From positions 42,227,630 to 42,291,629 of the forward strand of contig NW_004454165.1 in the NCBI RefSeq assembly GCF_000283155.1: DNA of 64,000 nucleotides, written 5' to 3'. Origin of the DNA: Ceratotherium simum simum (Eukaryota; Chordata; Mammalia; Perissodactyla; Rhinocerotidae). A program made the translations under genes and the position numbers. This document shows positions 1 to 12,199 of the stretch, piece by piece (the stretch's first letter is position 1; each line of letters opens with the position of its first letter). The notes beneath the pieces were generated by a model. The model ran no database searches. It was not told where the DNA came from and saw only the letters and a list, made by a program, of their open reading frames with translations.

Positions 1-175
1 GTGTCGGATTTCGGGGGGCAGTGAGAACGTGCAGAGAGGGAGGCCGGGACTCAAACAAGAAGAGTGTGTGTTGGTCTTCCCAAAATTTTAACCCCTGGAA
101 TCAGTGTGGCTCTGAGTGTTCCTGGGGTGGATTACAGGTGACTAAGGCAGTGCAAACTGACATCAGGGCAAGGAA

Positions 176-216
176 GCATGTGTGTGTGCATTCACGTGTG
201 CATGTGCGTGCATGTA
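176..216. repeat. Short GT/GC-alternating simple repeat
   Basis: A degenerate run of TG dinucleotides interrupted by CA and CG steps (TGTGTGTGCATTCACGTGTG and on). It keeps short frames open on the plus strand, which explains the small ORFs here. The flanking bases 1-640 are otherwise unique, with no gene or repeat I recognise. Confidence 0.6.
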
Positions 217-639
217 GGATGGAGGATAATCTGTGTCCAGCATGCCGGTTTGTCCATGTGTGTCAAAGTCGTGTGCTTAAAGATTAAACTGTGTGACCTC
301 AGGGACGTCCCATCGCCTTCATCCTACAAACCACGGTCAAATGGTTTGTACATCCTACAAATCACTTCCCCACGGTCCATCCAGTCTGTTCAGAATGGTG
401 GGACCATGTGTAATTTGGTATTTCCAAATGCAACCCACAGAGGAAGGTGGGTGTTGTCCTCTTAGGATTACCTGCAGGAGAGTTTGCTCATTGGAGGGGA
501 CAGGAGGCCAGGATCCTGAATGTTGGTGGCACTTGAGAGAGACTAGGTGGCAAATATGGGGGGACATGTGCGAAACTGCTGGAGAATAAAAGGCAGAAGG
601 AAGAAAGAAAACAGAGAAAGTGTTTTCCCGGCAGACATC

Positions 640-1270
640 AGCATCGCCTGTTCCCAGTTAGGGTCATTCCGGAAAGTTCAGGATTAGTAAATTTAATATC
701 CTGTCAAAATTCTCATGATAATGAATCCTGGCCGGCGGCTGGCACGGCAGCGTCGGCACTGCAGCCGGTGAGATAGTGCAGCTAATTTATGAGCCGGAGA
801 TTGTGCTGCACTGGCACCACAGGCTGGCCCAGCTCAGCTGAGGGGCGGTCCCCATCTCGCTCAGCCCCCAGTCCGGCCGCTCCCGTGGGCCGGGCCACAC
901 CACCGGGTGACCCATCCCTGCCTCGTTCGCTGCAATCCCTGGTCGTTCCTGGGAGAATCAGGAAAATGCCTTGTAGGAAAACCCAGTTCTAAAATGATCT
1001 CTCGCCAGCCTGTTGTGCAATGTTTTTAATCCAAAAGTGAGTGTAGAAACATGGACACAAAAGTTTCAGAGCCCGGAGGGAGTAGGAGCAATGGGCGAGG
1101 AGAGGGGAAAGCTGGCTGAGAGAATAAACCGCAGAGGCTGTGGCCGCCTCCCGGTCCCCGGCCTGGGCAGTTTCTCGGCTGCGGGGGTGGTGCAAGACGC
1201 CATGTCCCTCTGCGAGGAACATAAAAACGAGAAAGTTCCTGTGCAATTTGTTCAAGGCTCTGCACCTCTC
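640..1270. promoter_or_regulatory. Candidate regulatory block, moderately GC-rich, no gene
   Basis: Unique sequence with several CpG dinucleotides and AT-rich islands such as ATCCTGTCAAAATTCTCATG. It has no repeat signature and runs straight into the ATTA-rich block at 1270-1810, so the two may form one conserved element. Open frames across it (for example 989-1342 minus and 1013-1273 plus) overlap on both strands and show no known domain, so I treat them as chance. The regulatory role is inferred from composition and context only. Confidence 0.3.
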
Positions 1271-1810
1271 TAAGCAGCTGTCAGATCCGTACATTATGGT
1301 ACATTGAATCTGAATGAGGCTCTCAACATCAAAACCTTGCATCCATTATGATATCATCTCCAGCTCTAAGCCGTAATGCTTATTAATTCTGCACCCATAC
1401 TCTCCCGGCTTCAGCAAATGTATTCCATCAGCCTAGCATTTAATTTAATTAGTACAGCTGGGCTCTCATTCTCCTTTCTGTGTCAGAGGTATTGTCAGCA
1501 CGTTCTGCTGTAACACAATTACTGATTGCTTTTAGATAGGCAGAAATATGATTAGGGTATTGGGTGACTGTATCATAAGCCTTATTAGATTCATTTGAAA
1601 TCTGGAGATAAATAGGAAACTTTTATTTGCAGTGTAATGAGATTATGCTTATTAGGCCAAGACCTCACAGCCTTTTGCAAAGAACACTGTATCAGTCGGA
1701 TTATGCTCTGGAAACACACTCTCTGCTCCCAGCATCCGCGCCGTTTCTGAGCGCCTTCAAGACTCCGCGCTGTCGCACTGTATATGTTTTAGGATTATGG
1801 CCACCTTGGT
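1270..1810. promoter_or_regulatory. Candidate conserved non-coding enhancer, ATTA-rich
   Basis: A repeat-free stretch with many homeodomain-type cores: TAATTA at 1446-1451, and nearby TTAATT, CAATTA, GATTAG and TTATTAG motifs. This evenly mixed, non-repetitive composition is typical of deeply conserved enhancers beside developmental genes. No coding potential is evident: the 69-residue frame at 1627-1836 matches nothing I know. Conservation itself cannot be measured from one sequence. Confidence 0.4.
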
Positions 1811-2734
1811 ATCTTCCTCATGATAAAGGACCCTGATAGCCCTCTTCCTTCTCAAAGTCTGATGGAATACACACATCCTGAAATGGGATTTTATGTTATG
1901 AGAAATGTTTTGAAAAATCAGTGCACAGGCTAAAAGAAATTATACTTTTAAGTGTATTTACTTGCTTTTAAAGATATTTGCATTTATTAGTTGTCGCTTT
2001 CAGAGATTGGCATGTAATGAATGTCTTAAAAATCCCTAGTGCTCAATCTCTAAAACATTCATCACTGCTGTTATTGTTTTGATAACAGCTAGTACAATTC
2101 TAGAAACATTTATTTTTTCATTGTCACTTACTTGATATTCTCAAATTTTCAATATTTCTGCAGGGTTCACGCAGAAACTTTCTCCCACCCAGAATAAACC
2201 AGTTCTGAATAGTGTGGAACTGCCATGAAGGGGCTAGCATGATTTGAGGGAGTCTGCTGACATAGGAAGAATTTCAGATGACAATATAATTAACTGAGCT
2301 GCAATTTGTCAATTATACTTACTGGTTATAAAGTAAAGTACTTCTATACTCAAGGAAATGATGATGATTTTCCCTAGATATAAAAGTTTTGGAATGATTC
2401 CTGTGAATTTTGCTTTAGGAAAATTCAAGATGTAAAATCTAAATTTGAAAAATATGTGCAATATCTTTAAACTAAGAATTATCTCCTATATCACTCCCAT
2501 CTCCCACCTACCCCATTTTTACCAGATAATTTTAATATTATTTGATTTAAACAAATTTAGGTAGATAATTTTCATGAATTCATTTATTGCATAAGACCTA
2601 CATTTACAATGAGTGTGCTTTGGTGTTAATGTCCACAAAACAAGGAGCATTCATCTCTTGGTTAAATGTGTGGGCAAATCGAGACATGTAAAGAGGAAAG
2701 CCTGTGCTGGCTCACCCAAACCGAAAGCTAAAAA
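1811..2734. other. Unique AT-rich intergenic DNA, no gene seen
   Basis: AT-rich non-repetitive sequence with frequent stops in all frames and no repeat family that I recognise. Confidence 0.6.
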
Positions 2735-2935
2735 GGAGATGAGGGGTAGGGGGCGGGACAATGGGGTCATCGCTTAATGGGTGCGGTTTCTGTTTGGGGT
2801 GAAGGAAAAATTTTGGAAATAGATAGTGGTGATGGTCGCACAACATTGGGAATGTAGTTAATGCCACTACACTGTACACTTAAAAATGGTAAATTGTATG
2901 TTATATATATTTTACTATAACAAAAGAAAATGGGG
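2735..2935 (+). mobile_element. L1 LINE 3' end fragment
   Basis: The segment matches the known 3' UTR of ancient mammalian L1s: ATCGCTTAATGGGT, then AATAGATAGTGGTGATGGT, then CACTTAAAAATGG, ending in the ATATATTTTACTATAAC tail and an A-rich stretch. The 5' part of the element is absent, as is usual for L1 copies. The same 3' UTR occurs at 26.5-26.7 kb. Confidence 0.75.
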
Positions 2936-3400
2936 AAAAAAAAGAGACAGGGGTCTGTGTGAGCACCATCAGCCCCAGGTGCAGGTTGTGAAGTGCACCG
3001 TGGTCAGCGACTCCCTGCGTCAGCCTCTGGATTTACCAACGACCAATTTCCCCAAACTTACCAATTTTAAGGTCCAATTTAGTGAGCTTTACACTCATTC
3101 CTGCAAATTCCATTTGAGCATTTCTTGCCAAATAAAGTATAAGAAACTCTAGTGAAGACATTTGTTCTTTTCTCAAAATGATCCATGACGAAGATCTTGC
3201 CTGGCCTGGGCAAGAACTCTTGGTGGCATATTTTGTCTCCAGAATTAAAATTGGCTAACTCTGTTCAAAGATTAATATTCAGTAAAGGACTGAATGAATA
3301 AGGAATGAAGAAACATCCGAAATGTGTCAGTGACCTTTTACTTCCTCAGTGGCACTGAGGAAAAGGTAGCCAACTGTCCCGCAGAGCACCGCCACCTTTG
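2936..3400. other. Unique sequence, no gene seen
   Basis: No repeat or coding signature. The 88-residue frame that starts in the L1 tail and runs to 3152 has no recognisable product. Confidence 0.55.
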
Positions 3401-3670
3401 TTTAGCTTTATTGAAGTATAATCGACAAATAAAATTGTAAGATACTTAAAGTGTGCATTGTGATGACTTGACTTATGTATACATTGTGAAAGGATTCCAC
3501 TGTCTAGTTAACTAACACATCACATATTTATCTTTATTTTTTTTTGGTGAGAACATTTAAGTTCTACTCTCTTGACAAGTTTCAATTATATAACATAGTG
3601 TTATCAACTATAGTCACCATGTTTTACATCAGATCCTCAGACCGTATTCGTCTTATAGCTGAAAGTCTGT
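3400..3670 (-). mobile_element. Diverged L1 3'-UTR fragment
   Basis: Begins with TTTATTGAAGTATAATCGAC, an antisense form of a common L1 3' UTR, and continues with the familiar CAACTATAGTCACCATG and ATCAGATCCTCAG strings. The orientation is inferred from the family and less certain than the identity. No poly(A) or target-site duplication could be placed. Confidence 0.6.
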
Positions 3671-5420
3671 GCTCGGTGACAGCCTCTCGCTGTCCCCCAC
3701 CACCGTCTTTGAATGGGATGGATTGAGGGAGGCAGGATCTAAGAGCAGAGTGTAACCACGGACGGAAGGGCAATGGGGTTGGCCCCAAAGGCGTCGGCAG
3801 CCAGAGCAAGCCCTCTAAACCCACCTCATCCCAGCCAACTCACCCAAAAACCTTCCTTGTTCCTCCAGTAAAGTTCACAGACACGTTCCTACAAGACGTA
3901 CCTGTGTGGTCTCCAAAGCTTTTTCACGCCGCTTGCAAGCGCTGTCGCAATTTGTGATTTAACTAAACGTTATGTGAGTCGCTGATACATGGGTGCAAAA
4001 AAAATGAGGAATTGGTTTTTTCTATGAAAACATAATTGAGTATTTTGGAAAGACTAGATAAAAGCAAGTTGCTTTTAAAAATATAGAATTACCTATGGGT
4101 GAGACTGAGTCAATTATTAAGGAAAATCATTGACATCTAAGATTCTACATTCAGGTTGCTTCACCAGTGGTTCTAATTCATTGTTTCGCTTTGAAGAAAC
4201 ATAGGAGATGCACATGGATAGACGTTGTCTAGGCAAGAAAGAGGATTCCGGAAGCCAGTCAGCAGCCTCGGCCCTATGTCACGCATGTTTATGTTTTCAT
4301 TAAAAGGCTCCGGGTGTAGATCTGGATTTTTTTATGATTTCTTACTCTAACACGCTTTTCTGATTACCAACCAAGTCCACTCCCACTATTTGAGCCCAGA
4401 GGACCTTGTGCTAGTGGGAGTGGGGAGGAGACGAGAGGGTTGGCTGTGCTGTGCCCTCCTCACTGGAGTTCCATCTCCAAGGAATCTTCTGGTTTTCTAT
4501 GGAGGTGGGTGGGGATTGCCCTTGGGGTAGAATAAGCCGATGCATGTAAATAAATGCCCAACAGAAGCCTAGTGGAAGGGGCTAGATCCCTTCCCTGTGG
4601 TCCTGGAATGGGACAAAGAAGGGTCTGGAGTAGAATGAAGTGGAATGAGAGAGAAGGGTCAACAGGTGGCAGCTCATGCCCCTGAGCCACTTTCTAAGAC
4701 AGGCTTAGCTATCCACCTAGAAAACTCCCATTTAACCATCATAGGGACCGTGTTCTCCCTCTGTTTTCCTATCTTGTCTCAAAAGTGAGGCCTCCCCCAG
4801 GTAAACAGGGGTGCCCACGAGCAGGGAGGGCCCAGGGCAGGGAGCCTGGGTCCCAGCCCCAAGCTGGCCACCAAGTCAGTGTCCTTGAGCTCCAGTCCTT
4901 CTGCAAATGACCTGGGCTGAATCCGATCTCTGCACAGCCCTTTCCTCATAGTGCCATATGCAGCCTCACAGAACTCAAGGCCAGAGAAGGAATGAGCAAG
5001 ACTCCTACTTACTTTGATTTCTTCCACCACTGAAAGAGCTCCTGCCTGTGGTGCCCCAGCCAAGTGGCTAGACATCTCTTTTTTCTCCATGTGCTTCCCT
5101 CATTGGTGAAATGAAGACATAATGAGAGCTCTCTTCCACTTGCTGTGACTGCTATAGCCCAGCTATTCCTACTCCCACTCAGAAAAACTAACCAGAAGGA
5201 AAACATGTCTTCAAAGTAGTTATTTATATTCAGATCTGTGCAAAAAAAATCTTATCCACCTTGTTGAACCATGCACCGTTAACCTAATCCAGTCAAGCCA
5301 ATCGGTTGTGCAGCCACAGCATCAGTCTTCTTACTTTTTTGTGTTGACCAAGAAGGAAAGACTTGAAAGAAAGAAAAATATAAATAAAGATAGGCGGTGA
5401 CTGAGAGCATGTAGTAGGAC
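3671..5420. other. Unique intergenic DNA, no gene seen
   Basis: About 1.7 kb without a repeat that I recognise. Short open frames at 4460-4690 and 4779-5090 (minus) lack known domains, splice context or codon bias, and are treated as chance. Confidence 0.5.
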
Positions 5421-5424
5421 CACA

Positions 5425-5690
5425 AAATGCGCAGCTTAAATAGCAGAAACTTATTCTCTCACAGTTCTGGAGGCTGGAAGTCCAAGATCAAGGTGTTGGC
5501 AGAGCTGGTTTCTTCTGAGGCTGTGAGGGAAGATCTGTTTCATGCCTCTCCCCAAAGCTTCTAGTGGTTTGCTGGCAGTCTTTGGCATTCCTTGGCTTGT
5601 AGAAGCATCACCTGCTCTCTGTCTCTGTCTTCATGTGCCATCTTCTCCCTCTGTCTGCTCAGACACAATTCAACCCATGAAAGAGCAGAA
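5425..5690 (-). mobile_element. MaLR/ERVL-type solo LTR, internally deleted
   Basis: Antisense copy of a common mammalian LTR, recognised by CTCACAGTTCTGGAGGCTGG, then AAGGTGTTGGCAG, then TTCCTTGGCTTGTAG, and the terminal ACACAATTCAACCCATGA. The central part normally found before the terminal motif is missing here, although it is present in the copy at 12.63-13.04 kb. It has no viral genes. Assignment to the MLT1-like group is from memory of the consensus. Confidence 0.6.
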
Positions 5691-6089
5691 AACATTTTGC
5701 TCAGAAATGGTGAATTTCACAAAGAAAAGTAACAGGAGATGCTCCCATGCACTACAGCTCTTTGGCGCCTCTGAACAGCCCTAGTCAAAGCCCAATGAGC
5801 CTCAGGCTCATCCCATAAACCTGGTGACAGTGGCTGCTGTTCCAGTCGTCTGCTTTATCACAAAAATACTTGGTGATTTGTTGTTACTTTTCCCTGGAAA
5901 TGACTTGGCAACCTCACTGTATTTCTGACTAAAAGAATCCACTCTGTGGGTGGTATAGTGGAAATGGATGATTGGACAGAGGTAGAGACTAGACATCAGT
6001 AGCCACGTAGAATCTGGATCACCCAGAGAACGGGGTAGAGCTTGAGAACTAGGTCAGCAACATTGAAGTTTCCATTTAGTGTAGACTCC

Positions 6090-6206
6090 AGGGCTGGGAT
6101 TCTCCACCCTGTGAACCTCTAGGGAGCTTTCAAGCAATGTCAGATGTGGGTCCTGACCCTGGCCCATTAAGCCAGACCCTCCAGGGTGGAGGCCCCAGCA
6201 TGCAGG
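6090..6206 (+). mobile_element. Short hAT-type MITE fragment
   Basis: Diverged match to a frequent mammalian non-autonomous hAT element of the type seen again at 43.95 and 51.99 kb. It is recognised by the GGGATTCTCCACCC-like left end and a central GGGTCCTGACCC. No terminal repeats are clear. Confidence 0.4.
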
Positions 6207-6268
6207 GCATCCATTTTAGACACTGTGGCATCCATCTTGTCACAGTGGTGTCCATTTTAGACACTATG
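6207..6268 (+). repeat. Three-copy 20-21 bp tandem repeat
   Basis: Three adjacent units starting at 6207, 6228 and 6248. Units 1 and 3 share TCCATTTTAGACACT, and unit 2 is more diverged. It is too short to be a minisatellite of note. Confidence 0.75.
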
Positions 6269-7774
6269 GCAGGGTGAGTTGAAGAGATAATTGGGGGTTG
6301 GGAGGTGCTCAGGCTCTCTGGATACCTTTTGAATCATCCTCGTACACACATACATCCCTCCTTTTTCAGCCTTGGTAAAGAACTATAACAATAATAAGAT
6401 ATTTTGCAGAAAAAACCTCTGCAAGTATGGCTGACCACAAGGGGCACATCAGCTTTAATGACCTTGTGGGTGGGGCGAAGGGAGTGCTGCATTATGGGAA
6501 ACTTCCCATCCCCGTTACCTGCAGGATCCATGGGCCGTATCATTAACTCCAAGGCAGACAGCATTAGAGTGGCTTTCAGAACAGTCAGTGCATGAAAATC
6601 TTGTGTAAAAGGAAATTGAATCATTAGGTGCTAAACATATGTTTACCACTAAATAAAAACAATTTTTATCTCTGGCCTTGTTTTACAGGCAAAAGTATAC
6701 AAGCAGGAAATAACAACAGTCAGTTTTCCTAGGACTAGTGGATTAAACGAAAGTGTGATAATTGCTATATGTTTGTTTGATGTAGATTCAAAGGTAGAAT
6801 CACAACAGAAGTAATTAGAGTAATTATTAAAGTCTGCATTTAATCCAAAAGCCCCAGGGAACAGTACATGTTCACTCGTCTGAGCCTGATCTGCTTCCTA
6901 TTAAAAATGTGCACTGCCTCTGGAATCTTCCAGTAGTCTGTTCTTTGGTGAGCCCTAGTTTGGGACAATATTTCCGCCTTAGGGTCCCGGCTCGCTGTGA
7001 TATCCTCTGTGGGCTACTTGAGGGTACCATCCAAGGAAGCTAAAAATAATAAGAGAATGCATTAATCCTTCTAGGATTATCTTTCTTGGCATTTATGATA
7101 ACCGTGTGTTTTCCAGAATGATGTCCCAAGGTGAGCAAGCTGAGGCAAAGCACTATCAGTGAAGGAGCCTGGACTCTTGACGGCTTCTCCTTCAGATGTG
7201 GTAGAGCCAATGTCCTTCAGGGAAGAGTGGGTTTAAACCACCATGGTGCAATTTTATAATCATCCTCTAAAACCTAAGCTCACAGCTGGGTGATCCTGTC
7301 CTGAAAACAAGTGGTAGAAGAAAATACCCAATGCCACAGTGGGCTTCCATTTATTCTGAGCTTTTTGAATTTTAATCATTTTATATAAGACTAAGACTTC
7401 AATATAGAGAGTAATTGTGTTCTTTGTATTGGATCAAAAAGATGACGGAGTCCCCTCTTGATGGTCTGTATATATGAAAGGATGCTACCTGAACACACAG
7501 GTTCTCACCTTCCTGCTTATGCTCACATTCCCACTCTGTGATGGAGCTAGATTTATAATCTTTAATTATATCCTTATTTACATAGGAAAGAAAACGACTC
7601 AATAGCAGATCAAATTAGGTCTTTTGGGGGTTCAGCCAATTCATTCATTAATTAAACCACATCTATATAACATGTATGTAAAGACTACATATGTAGGATT
7701 TATAGTGTAATCAAAGAGGAAAGACGTTAAGGACACATCTACCAGTGCAAAACAGTTAGTGCCAAACAAGAGAT
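6269..7774. other. Unique intergenic DNA, no gene seen
   Basis: Repeat-free sequence. It contains a few homeodomain-like cores around 6815-6830 (TAATTAGAGTAATTATT), so a small regulatory element is possible. The overlapping frames at 6334-6624 and 6404-6595 lie on opposite strands and have no known product. Confidence 0.45.
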
Positions 7775-8015
7775 CCGGCGAGTACATCCGCCACGGAGCC
7801 TGGAACTCCAGTTCCGCCATTTCTTGGCCCTGTGTCCTCAGGCGAGTTGTTTAATCTCTGTACATCTCATTTTTCTCCTCTGTAAGATGGGGGTGAGACC
7901 CTGAGTCCCAGGGTTGTTGTGAGGAGCAAATAGGACGATGCATATAATGGACTCCGCACAGGGCCTGTCGCACAGTAAGTCCTCAATGCATGTTAGCCAA
8001 GGCTGTTATTGAAGC
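7775..8015 (+). mobile_element. MIR SINE
   Basis: Near-complete MIR: the conserved core reads CTCAGGCGAGTTGTTTAATC, followed by CTCCTCTGTAAGATGGG, GGTTGTTGTGAGGAG, and the 3' CACAGTAAGTCCTCAATGCA motif. The match is diverged, as expected for this old family. Confidence 0.85.
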
Positions 8016-9494
8016 CCCTTGCACCCGAGATCAACTAGTTCCTGCTCCAGATAAAAGTTAAACATACTGACTATCACAAGAGAGTCATTCTCATTTTCTC
8101 TTAAAAGAAGGAGAGTTTCCAGGGACTGAACCAAAAAAGGTCTACAAGAGTTCAGTCGTTTTCCCAACTGTGGACTGCAGTGTCGTTGTCACCTACGGTG
8201 ACAGTTCAGCCCAGCTTCCTGACCAGTAACCCTGCCAGAATCCTCTGGCTGCCCAGACCCGGTCTCCACAACAGTTCTCTGCAGACCAGCTGGCCCTCGG
8301 CACCTGGAGAGAAACCACCACGTCCAGCTGCACCCCTGGCTTCCTTGTGCTGCTTCTCATGACTGTCTTTTGGTCCCAAAAGGAGTCACAGGGTTGGGAA
8401 CAGTCAGCTGGGACAAAATCATTGGCCACAGAAAGAGATTGGCATATGATGGTCTCTGAGGCTTATTGTCAAAGACTTTTAGAGAACTAGTAATTGTCAT
8501 CAAAGTGCATTTCAATGAACACGGCTCAGGTTTCCCGGCTGTTCTCCATTCTAATGTTCAGAAATGATGACAGTTTATACACCTGTTCTAGGTATTCTCA
8601 ATGCGAACCTTTCAAACAAAAGGGAGGCTCAGATTGTATGACTTAGTGGGTACTGCACTTGTCTCCTAGGCAAGGAGGCTGGACGGTCCAGACTCACTCA
8701 GCAGCTATCAGTACAGCACACACTTCCCTTCCTTCACATCCAAACTGCAAGAAAGCTACATGTATACCTTTATCCAGTGCCTTGAATTCACTGGACCTAC
8801 AAAAGCATGTGAAATCATCACCAAACCTGGATTCCAGCAGGTACTAAAACCAAAGTCGGCTGCCCCATGGATGAACTCTGGATTGAACAGTTGGTTGCAG
8901 TTGAGTTCATGGGTCCCGAGATAACCCATTCCTGTGCCAAGCGCCAGGCGCCCGTAGGCTCACGGAGCTGTCATCGGTACAGCTGAGATGGCCCTCGGCA
9001 AGCACCATGTCCAGTTCCTGAAGCACTTTTTATCTTCATCACCTATGAAAACCCACGGATGATTAATTAATGGCAAGGGGAAAAAATCACCACCCGGAAG
9101 TCATACCTGAGAAGTGATACCCACAATGAAGTCACACCCACAGTGGTCACCTTCACCAACACATGCAGTGCACGTGAGGAGCCCCAGAGGCTTCAGTGTG
9201 GTTGTCATTATGCTGTGCAGTGTCGTTAATGTGGCAAAACTGGAGAATCCTGAGAGACAAAAGCAGACAGTGCTCCAGCCAGGAGCACAGTGACTGGGAG
9301 GAGGGAGATGGGGTTCTTTGGAGGAGAAATTTGGGGTCAGTTCTGAGTCTGGGTGGCAGAATCACCTAGAAGACTGCCTGTCCAAAAATGGCTTTAGATC
9401 TGTGTGTCTGAGGTTCACGTGGGTGCAGGTGGGAAGACCACGTCCGGGTTGTCCACAGACCCACCTTCCAGCATTGTCCCTCAATCAAAGGGAT
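8016..9494. other. Unique intergenic DNA, no gene seen
   Basis: No repeat family or gene recognised. Opposite-strand frames at 8180-8362 and 8193-8429 overlap each other and show no domain. Confidence 0.5.
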
Positions 9495-9615
9495 GGTTCA
9501 ATCAGCAAAGCTTTCCTGAGCACCTATGAGGTGCAGGATGCCAGAAAACGAAAAAGCACGAAAACAGTTGCTGTCCTGAAGAAAATAATAACTGAGTGGG
9601 GAGTTGGGACAGACA
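9495..9615 (-). mobile_element. L2 LINE 3'-end fragment
   Basis: Antisense L2 3' end: AAAGCTTTCCTGAGCACCTA followed by TGAGGTGCAGGATGCC and the conserved continuation toward GTTGCTGTCCTGAAG. Diverged and truncated. Confidence 0.55.
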
Positions 9616-9883
9616 CATATTTTTTAAAAACTGTGTATGTAAGGCAGGGCGCATGAGGACCACGTGGAAATGAACTGACACCCAAGACTGGAGAAAGCAC
9701 TCCCGTTCCCATGCTCCGCCACGTGAGGTTCCCCGAGTCTGCAAAGATAGCTATTATTGTTTGTATGAGAAAATCAACAGTCACGCTGCAGCGGGACCTC
9801 AGGGAAGGTCTCCTGTGCCCGTGAGTCCAAGACACTCTCGTCTTGACTCCTCCAAGCAACCGTTTGATGATTTCCGTTTAGGG

Positions 9884-9927
9884 CATTACAGATGTGGTCT
9901 GAGTTCATTACAGATGTGGTCTGAGTT
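9884..9927 (+). repeat. Perfect 22-bp tandem duplication
   Basis: The 22-base unit beginning CATTACAGATGTGG occurs twice head to tail (9884-9905 and 9906-9927) with no mismatch. Perfect identity in otherwise unique DNA suggests a recent slippage or duplication event. Confidence 0.9.
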
Positions 9928-11009
9928 CAGGCTTTGATCTATGGATTAAAAGCCATGCATGACACCATTTTGGGAAGAGCATGAAAAAACCTATGGAAGT
10001 AGATTAATGGTCAATAAATCCTGTGCTCTTTACTAATATGATGTTGCCAGAATCGGTTCAGACACCACTTCAAAAACAAGATGTTTTACTGAATTCCAAA
10101 TTCCCTGAATAAAGAAGTGCAGTGATCTGTTTGACTAACTGAAGCTGTGGACTTAAGGAACCTTTAAAGTGAAAGGTGTGATGTGGCAGATGCTGGCTAC
10201 ATTTCCTATGTCCCCTAAATCTGCTAGACATTGAAAATAGTGGTGAGATCCCTCTTACTCTGGGCATGGGCCGTCTTTCGACTGTGGTCCCAGCAGCTGA
10301 CCCCTCGTTCTTCTGGAGCAGCTGAAGTTGCCCCAGAGTAGCTGAAGACTGCTTAGAATGAAGCCATCCTCAACATATTCCATCGATTTCAGGGGCTTTT
10401 TGGTTAAAAAGTATACCTTACAAATGCAAATATCTAAACTTACCAGTGACTCAAACCTCAGTAAAATCTGTGATAATGAGAATGGGGGTAAAACCCAATC
10501 AGCTCTCATCCCCTGCCCAGCCACCCTCATCGAACCGGGAAGGGGGTGTGTGTGGAGGGCAGAGCCAGGGTGGGCAGGAGGAGCCAGGCACCCCAATTAC
10601 TGAGGGGGCAGTCCTCACCCTTGCGCAGCAATCTGGTCCAATCTCCCCATGATAGGCCTACAGAACAGGTGCCAGTTTCCCAGAGGTTCCAAAAGTGCCG
10701 CCTCTGTTTCCGAAGCTCTAACCAGAACTGTCCCGTATATCCTCAGGACGGAGTTGACGGCTGCCACCGGCTCAGCCTCCTCCTTTCACCTCTTGACAGT
10801 TGGGCCTCTCATCTCATTCGGCTGGTTCTCTGACTTGAGAATGAGATTGCTTTCCACCTGGTGGAGACCAGCCAATTGAGGAGATGGAGATTTCTAGGGC
10901 AAAGCAGATTTGGGGTTTTGCGCACCCCAAGAGCCCCACCCTGGTGCATGGCATTGGGCAACCAGAGTAGGATGAGGTCCTGGGTGCTAGAGGAGATGAG
11001 CCAGTGGGA
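9928..11009. other. Unique sequence, no gene seen
   Basis: About 1.1 kb with no repeat identified. Overlapping frames on both strands at 10255-10833 have no known domain or splice context. Confidence 0.5.
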
Positions 11010-11132
11010 GGTCAGAAATGTGAATGGACCCATCACAGGTCAGAAACATAAATGGACCAATCACAGGTCAGAAAAGTAAGTGGGCCAATGGGGGGTCAGA
11101 AATGTGAATGGAACAATTACAGGTCAAAACTG
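11010..11132 (+). repeat. 28-bp minisatellite, four full copies
   Basis: Units start at 11010, 11038, 11066 and 11094, each beginning GGTCAGAAA and 28 bases long, and a partial fifth begins GGTCAAAACTG at 11122. Units differ by a few substitutions but not in length. The array keeps part of a 72-residue plus-strand frame open, which is therefore not evidence of a gene. Confidence 0.9.
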
Positions 11133-12199
11133 TGGCAGAAGGTATGGCATAGGATCGGGGTACCAGGGGCAGCACATCTCTTCCCGGTGGGAGGTGGGTA
11201 TAATGAGAGACCATGAGAAAGAGCGGCAGGCCTGAATGACAGGAGAGAGAGGCCCTGTCCCCAGGGCTGCCCCTGCCCGGTTCTGCTCCAGTCTCACCTG
11301 GCTCTGTCCCTTCACAGTGAGCACACCCCCATCCTTCTCTGGAGAAGTGCCTCAGTGAGTCTGCCTCTCACCAGCAGCCCGGCTTTTATCTGACAGCCTA
11401 AAAAACCCCATGGAAATGTTTTAAGTGGAAAATCCTTGTATAGTATAAATAGATGTCATCACATCGTAATACAGGCGCTTTTCAAACTCTCTTCTGAGCC
11501 ATGGATCCCTCCACTCAACCAAGATCCTACTCGGGAGTCCAAACACAAGAAGGTGCAATGCTCTGTTGGCTCCAGGTGAGGCTCAGGGCCCTGCCTGGTC
11601 GCTCCCCCACCACCTGGCCGCAGCCCCTGAGGCTCAGAGAAACTCCTCGTCCACAGCTGAGATCTGTTTAAAGAACCCAGGACTCCTCCCTGGGAGGATG
11701 GAGTCGAGCATCCCAGGTGAGGCAGGAGTTCTCATCACATGCAGAAGGCTGGAACAGTCCAGGGGGAGACGCCTTGATGTTGAGAATCGATACAAATTTC
11801 TGAGAGTGCTCTGAAAACTCTTCCAGATACACCTGACCAATGTTATTATGAACCTAGTGGTTCCTATAATCTATTGTCATTAGAAATTTGGGATCCAAAG
11901 GGATTTCTTGCCAGTAGAAAATGTATTCCTTATTTTATGTCCATCAACAAGGAAATGAGATATGTCCTCCAGAAAATCGCTCGACATTTGAAAACAGTGT
12001 TCCATCCTAGAGTTCTCTCTCCTGCTCATGATTCCACCCGTGCAGATACTCTGAGACTCACTTGCACGTTGAAGACATCCCTGCCATCAGTGAGGGAGGG
12101 CACACCGCTGACTGATCTCACTGCCTGTGTCATGATATTCTCACACGAGTGTTCCGGGTCGTCACTAATCTCTGCTGGGGCAGCCCTGTTCCCCCACCC
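11133..12199. other. Unique sequence, no gene seen
   Basis: No recognisable repeat. The plus-strand 192-residue frame at 11874-12452 begins here and runs into the L2 below. It has no known domain, lies partly in repeat sequence and is not taken as a gene. Confidence 0.5.

Noticed and set aside
11010..11132. CRISPR-like direct repeats
   Set aside because: Units are contiguous with no unique spacers, and the DNA is mammalian. It is a minisatellite.
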